From: an uncultured Collinsella sp.
GTDB lineage: Bacteria; Actinomycetota; Coriobacteriia; Coriobacteriales; Coriobacteriaceae
Direction: 5' to 3'
Length of the DNA stretch: 5,721 nucleotides
Assembly: GCA_902479095.1 (NCBI GenBank)
Contig: CABSNL010000089.1
Coordinates: 1-5,721, forward strand
Translations under genes and position numbers: made by a program
Notes under the pieces: model-generated
Seen by the model: the letters and a program-made list of their open reading frames with translations, nothing else
Told to the model about the DNA's origin: nothing
The model's database searches: none
Part shown: one piece after another, positions 3,855 through 5,721 of the stretch
How positions within the stretch are numbered: position 1 is the stretch's first letter
Layout of the letters: every line of letters begins with the position of its first letter

Positions 3855-4517
3855 TTACCACCCAGCACGGTTCCATACGTCCCATATCTGAGCCGTTGTC
3901 TGGAGCACTTCATTACCCAAATCGAGCCCCACCGCGGCCGCCATCTGCGCCAAACATTGCGCGCGAGCGAGCATTCGACCCTTGTTCTCAAGCGGACGGA
4001 ACAGCGGCAACAGCCAAAGATTCGCCAACAACGATACCGCCTCCGCCGCTTCGCGTGGGCATGCACACGCAATGGAGCCGTCGGCGATGCCCTCCTCGAT
4101 CACTGGCAGGAGATAGCCATCGGCCGACTCGTCAAACGAACCTTGGTACTGCATCGCCAGCAGCCGCGAGCTTTTTACCGGATCTGCCGCAGGATGCATG
4201 CGAGCCCATAGATCGATTTGCGGAACGACGGACTCGGGCGCATAAAGTCGTTTGAGCTTTTGGGCTCCCGTCATATTGCCAGCACCGAGTGTCGCGCGGC
4301 GGCGCTCAACAATCGGAGCCATTGCCCGATCAAATGCGGCGTTGAAAATCTCTTCTTTGCTCTTAAAGTGATGATAGATAGCACCCTTGGTCATGCCATC
4401 GAGGCGGTCGACGATATCTTGAATGCTCGTCCCCTCATAACCCTGTGCGCAGAATAGCTCCAGCGCCGCGTCGAGAATCTTCGCGACCGTCTCCTCGGGA
4501 TATTTATTACGACCCAT
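3855..4517 (-). CDS. TetR/AcrR-family repressor, probable regulator of the MFS exporter
   Basis: A 220-residue predicted DNA-binding regulator. The TetR_N domain covers about residues 11-58: VAKILDAALELFCAQGYEGT, then SIQDIVDRL and the recognition helix MTKGAIYHHFKSKEEIF, a textbook match. The C-terminal half is variable, as expected for ligand binding, with no specific subfamily evident. I start at ATG 4517 (MGRNKYPEE), with a weak SD (GGACGG) just upstream. The alternative ATG at 4553 would coincide with the predicted transcription start and have no SD, so it is less likely. The next gene on the strand is the MFS exporter, 100 bp away, with two similar dyads in the gap. That placement supports local control of efflux, with a toxic compound as the likely inducer (inference). 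Confidence 0.9.
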   Translation of the reverse strand: MGRNKYPEETVAKILDAALELFCAQGYEGTSIQDIVDRLDGMTKGAIYHHFKSKEEIFNAAFDRAMAPIVERRRATLGAGNMTGAQKLKRLYAPESVVPQIDLWARMHPAADPVKSSRLLAMQYQGSFDESADGYLLPVIEEGIADGSIACACPREAAEAVSLLANLWLLPLFRPLENKGRMLARAQCLAQMAAAVGLDLGNEVLQTTAQIWDVWNRAGW

Positions 4518-4559
4518 AATCCGTCCATCCGCAACGCAAGTCTTGTGCCTCATTGCAGC

Positions 4560-4589
4560 ATTTTAACGTTGCGAATGACAGGTGGTCGA
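4560..4589 (-). promoter_or_regulatory. Probable promoter of the second TetR gene
   Basis: On the minus strand TCGACC (4589-4584, 4 of 6 to consensus), an 18-bp spacer and TAAAAT (4565-4560, 5 of 6). Predicted transcription start is near 4553, giving a 5' leader of about 36 nt to ATG 4517. The -35 starts 3 bp after the PII gene stop. No clear terminator separates the PII gene from this promoter, so some read-through is possible. No copy of the O1/O2 dyad is seen here. Confidence 0.4.
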
Positions 4590-4591
4590 TC

Positions 4592-4930
4592 CTACACCGC
4601 GGCGGGGCCGTGCTCGCCGGTACGGATGCGGATGACTTCTTCGACCGGCTCGACCCAAATCTTGCCGTCACCGACGGCACCGGTGCGGGCGGCGTTGCAG
4701 ATGATGTCGGCAATGCCGTCAACATGCTCATCGGCACAAATGAGCGTGAACTGCACCTTAGGGATCGTGTTGACAAGCAACTCGTTGCCGCGCACGTATT
4801 CCTTCCAGCCATGCTGCGCGCCGCAGCCCTGCACTTGGTTGATAGTCATGCCACGAACATCGGCAGCAAACAGCGCGTCTTTAAGAACCTCAAGCTTCTC
4901 CTGGCGCACGATAGCCGTGATCTTTTTCAT
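4592..4930 (-). CDS. glnK: PII nitrogen-regulatory signal protein lacking Tyr51
   Basis: A 112-residue PII protein, exactly the family length. It senses 2-oxoglutarate and ATP/ADP and typically plugs the Amt channel. It begins MKKITAIVRQEKL; the family C-terminal signature is intact (TGAVGDGKIWV at 83-93, VIRIRTGE at 99-106), as are Gln39 and Lys58. In the T-loop (about 37-55, AQHGWKEYVRGNELLVNTI) position 51, the uridylylated or adenylylated Tyr of E. coli and actinobacterial proteins, is Leu; Tyr45 is the only T-loop tyrosine. Covalent control at Tyr51 is therefore excluded if the alignment is right. The SD GAGG is 8 nt upstream of the ATG. It lies downstream of amt, so glnK fits better than glnB. 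A possible own promoter lies at 4943-4972. Confidence 0.93.
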   Translation of the reverse strand: MKKITAIVRQEKLEVLKDALFAADVRGMTINQVQGCGAQHGWKEYVRGNELLVNTIPKVQFTLICADEHVDGIADIICNAARTGAVGDGKIWVEPVEEVIRIRTGEHGPAAV

Positions 4931-4942
4931 AATGAATTCCTC

Positions 4943-4972
4943 TCTTTATCAAATAAATGAATTGCCATTCAA
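4943..4972 (-). promoter_or_regulatory. Possible separate promoter of the PII gene
   Basis: On the minus strand TTGAAT (4972-4967) with GATAAA (4950-4945) at 16 bp, or TAAAGA (4948-4943) at 18 bp; both are partial matches. The stretch is AT-rich, between the repeat element and the SD. It would let the PII gene be expressed apart from amt. A short dyad TGAAT-TGCC-ATTCA (4958-4971) overlaps it; I do not recognise it as a known nitrogen-regulator site. Confidence 0.3.
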
Positions 4973-4976
4973 TGAC

Positions 4977-5122
4977 GCGGGTTTCCCAGGTGCCGCAGAT
5001 TGGGTTGAAAGAGGAGCGCCGCGTACTTTTGTACGCAAGCGACGGTTTGAAACCCAAGGTGCGGTGCCTGGGGAAGCCGCGCGACGGTTTGAAGGGCAAG
5101 GTGCGGAGCCTGGGGAAGCCGC
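4977..5122. repeat. Intergenic repeat element: two tandem 42-bp units plus an inverted copy
   Basis: Units 5039-5080 and 5081-5122 are tandem 42-bp copies differing at 4 positions; the second ends on the last base of the amt stop codon. A degenerate inverted copy occupies about 4977-5011 (GCGGGTTTCCCAGG, TGCCGCA, TTGGGTT). With the first unit it can fold into an imperfect hairpin of about 104 nt, tipped by GCGTAC-TTTT-GTACGC (5021-5036). No T-run follows on the minus strand, so it is not a clean terminator, though it could lower read-through from amt into glnK or protect amt mRNA from 3' decay (inference). Because 42 is divisible by 3, chance ORFs through it show 14-residue repeats. Confidence 0.8.
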
Positions 5123-5721
5123 TAGTCAAGTCCCGAGAAGGAGGGATACGCACTTTCGCCGTGTTGACTCGCATCCATGCCCAGCGCCTCGTCGACCTCG
5201 TCCACGCGCAGGCTGCCGTGGAACAGCGCCTTGACCACCGCGGCGATCACCAAGTCGAGCACCAGTACAATAGCGACCGTCACCACAATGCCCAAAATCT
5301 GCGAGATGAGCAGCGAGACATCGCCCGTGTAGAACAGGCCGCCCTTACCGGTCCACGAGAGCTCCGGCACGCAGAACAGCCCCGTGAGCACGCCGCCCAG
5401 GATGCCACCGATGCCGTGGCAGCCAAACGCGTCGAGCGCATCGTCGTAGCCAAATTTGGTCTTAAGATGGCTGATGGCCAGGTAGCAGACGGGAGATACG
5501 ATCAGGCCCATGACCAGCGCCGCCCACGGCTCGACAAAGCCCGCACCCGGCGTGACCACCACAAGGCCCGCAACCAGACCGGTGCTGGCGCCCACCAGCG
5601 TGGGGCGACCGGTGTGCGCGCGCTCGACGGCAAGCCACGAGACCATGCCCGCCGCGCTAGCCGTCACGGTGTTGAGGATGGCGAGCGCCGCCACGGCGTC
5701 GGCCTTAAACTCGCTGCCGCC
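5122..5721 (-). CDS. amt: Ammonium transporter Amt, partial (5' end missing)
   Basis: The last 199 residues of an Amt/MEP/Rh ammonium channel; the 5' part lies beyond the right edge. Visible signatures: GGSEFKADAVAALAILNT at the edge, the conserved GLVAGLVVVTPGAGFVEPWAA stretch, and DAFGCHGIGGILGG, whose His corresponds to the second of the twin pore histidines (His318 of E. coli AmtB). The C-terminus LRVDEVDEALGMDASQHGES is the typical cytosolic tail that contacts PII. About five membrane helices remain, including the long last one before the tail (LLISQILGIVVTVAIVLVLD). It transports ammonium into the cell and is expected to be gated by the PII protein encoded next on the same strand. The gene is strongly GC-rich (44 of 60 at 5641-5700). 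The stop codon abuts the repeat element. Confidence 0.95.
   Translation of the reverse strand, partial: GGSEFKADAVAALAILNTVTASAAGMVSWLAVERAHTGRPTLVGASTGLVAGLVVVTPGAGFVEPWAALVMGLIVSPVCYLAISHLKTKFGYDDALDAFGCHGIGGILGGVLTGLFCVPELSWTGKGGLFYTGDVSLLISQILGIVVTVAIVLVLDLVIAAVVKALFHGSLRVDEVDEALGMDASQHGESAYPSFSGLD

Noticed and set aside
4518..4553. Upstream ATG adding 12 residues to the second TetR
   Set aside because: It lies at the predicted transcription start with no SD; the downstream MGRNKYPEE start fits TetR N-termini. A leaderless start cannot be fully excluded.
4958..4971. Dyad TGAAT-TGCC-ATTCA upstream of glnK as a GlnR or NtrC site
   Set aside because: It does not match the patterns I know for actinobacterial GlnR, Bacillus GlnR/TnrA or NtrC; retained only as a note.
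5039..5122. Tandem 42-bp repeats considered as a CRISPR array
   Set aside because: The copies are directly adjacent with no spacers, and there are only two.
4890..5174. Minus-strand ORF of 94 codons between amt and glnK showing 14-residue repeats
   Set aside because: The repeat arises from the 42-bp DNA unit; the ORF overlaps both the amt 3' end and the glnK start and has no SD support.

Overview
The window looks like a high-GC Coriobacteriia chromosome, most likely a Collinsella-like gut actinobacterium. That assignment is inference. It rests on GC-rich coding sequence, a TTG start with a strong Shine-Dalgarno (SD), an amt-PII nitrogen pair, and dispersed palindromes of the TGTGACAAAGGG...CCCTTTGTCACA type that I associate with such genomes from memory. 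All protein genes I accept lie on the minus strand, so biological order runs from the right edge to the left. Bases 1-16 nearly match the Tn5/Nextera mosaic end, so the left edge is probably a contig end with an adapter remnant.

From right to left: (1) a truncated amt ammonium transporter (from 5721 to 5122) and a PII signal protein gene (4930-4592), separated by about 190 bp filled with a repeat element (two tandem 42-bp units plus an inverted copy). The PII protein has Leu at the position of the usual uridylylated Tyr51. (2) A TetR regulator (4517-3855) and an MFS exporter (3754-2492). The 100 bp between them holds an intrinsic terminator flanked by two copies of a TACATAC/GTATGTA-type dyad, a compact drug-efflux regulatory module. 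(3) A Cof-type HAD phosphatase (2376-1519), whose SD and start codon lie inside a perfect 22-bp inverted repeat. (4) A 1053-1518 block bounded by two REP-like palindromes in opposite orientation. (5) A second TetR gene (962-252), followed 11 bp later by an alanine-rich protein gene that runs off the left edge.

The most interesting part is block 4. It holds a 41-codon minus-strand ORF with a hydrophobic core and a very basic C-terminus, an excellent SD and an extended -10 promoter. Facing it is a plus-strand promoter (TTGTTC-17-TAGAAT) whose transcript of about 82 nt would end at a terminator lying inside the 3' end of the small ORF. Convergent toxin and antisense RNA genes overlapping at their 3' ends are the layout of Fst/par, TxpA/RatA and BsrG/SR4 type I toxin-antitoxin systems. 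The toxin SD can be sequestered in a hairpin, and the small RNA carries a 10-nt segment able to pair beside it. A LexA-like dyad overlaps the toxin -35 region, suggesting SOS control as for TisB. None of this is proven by sequence alone.
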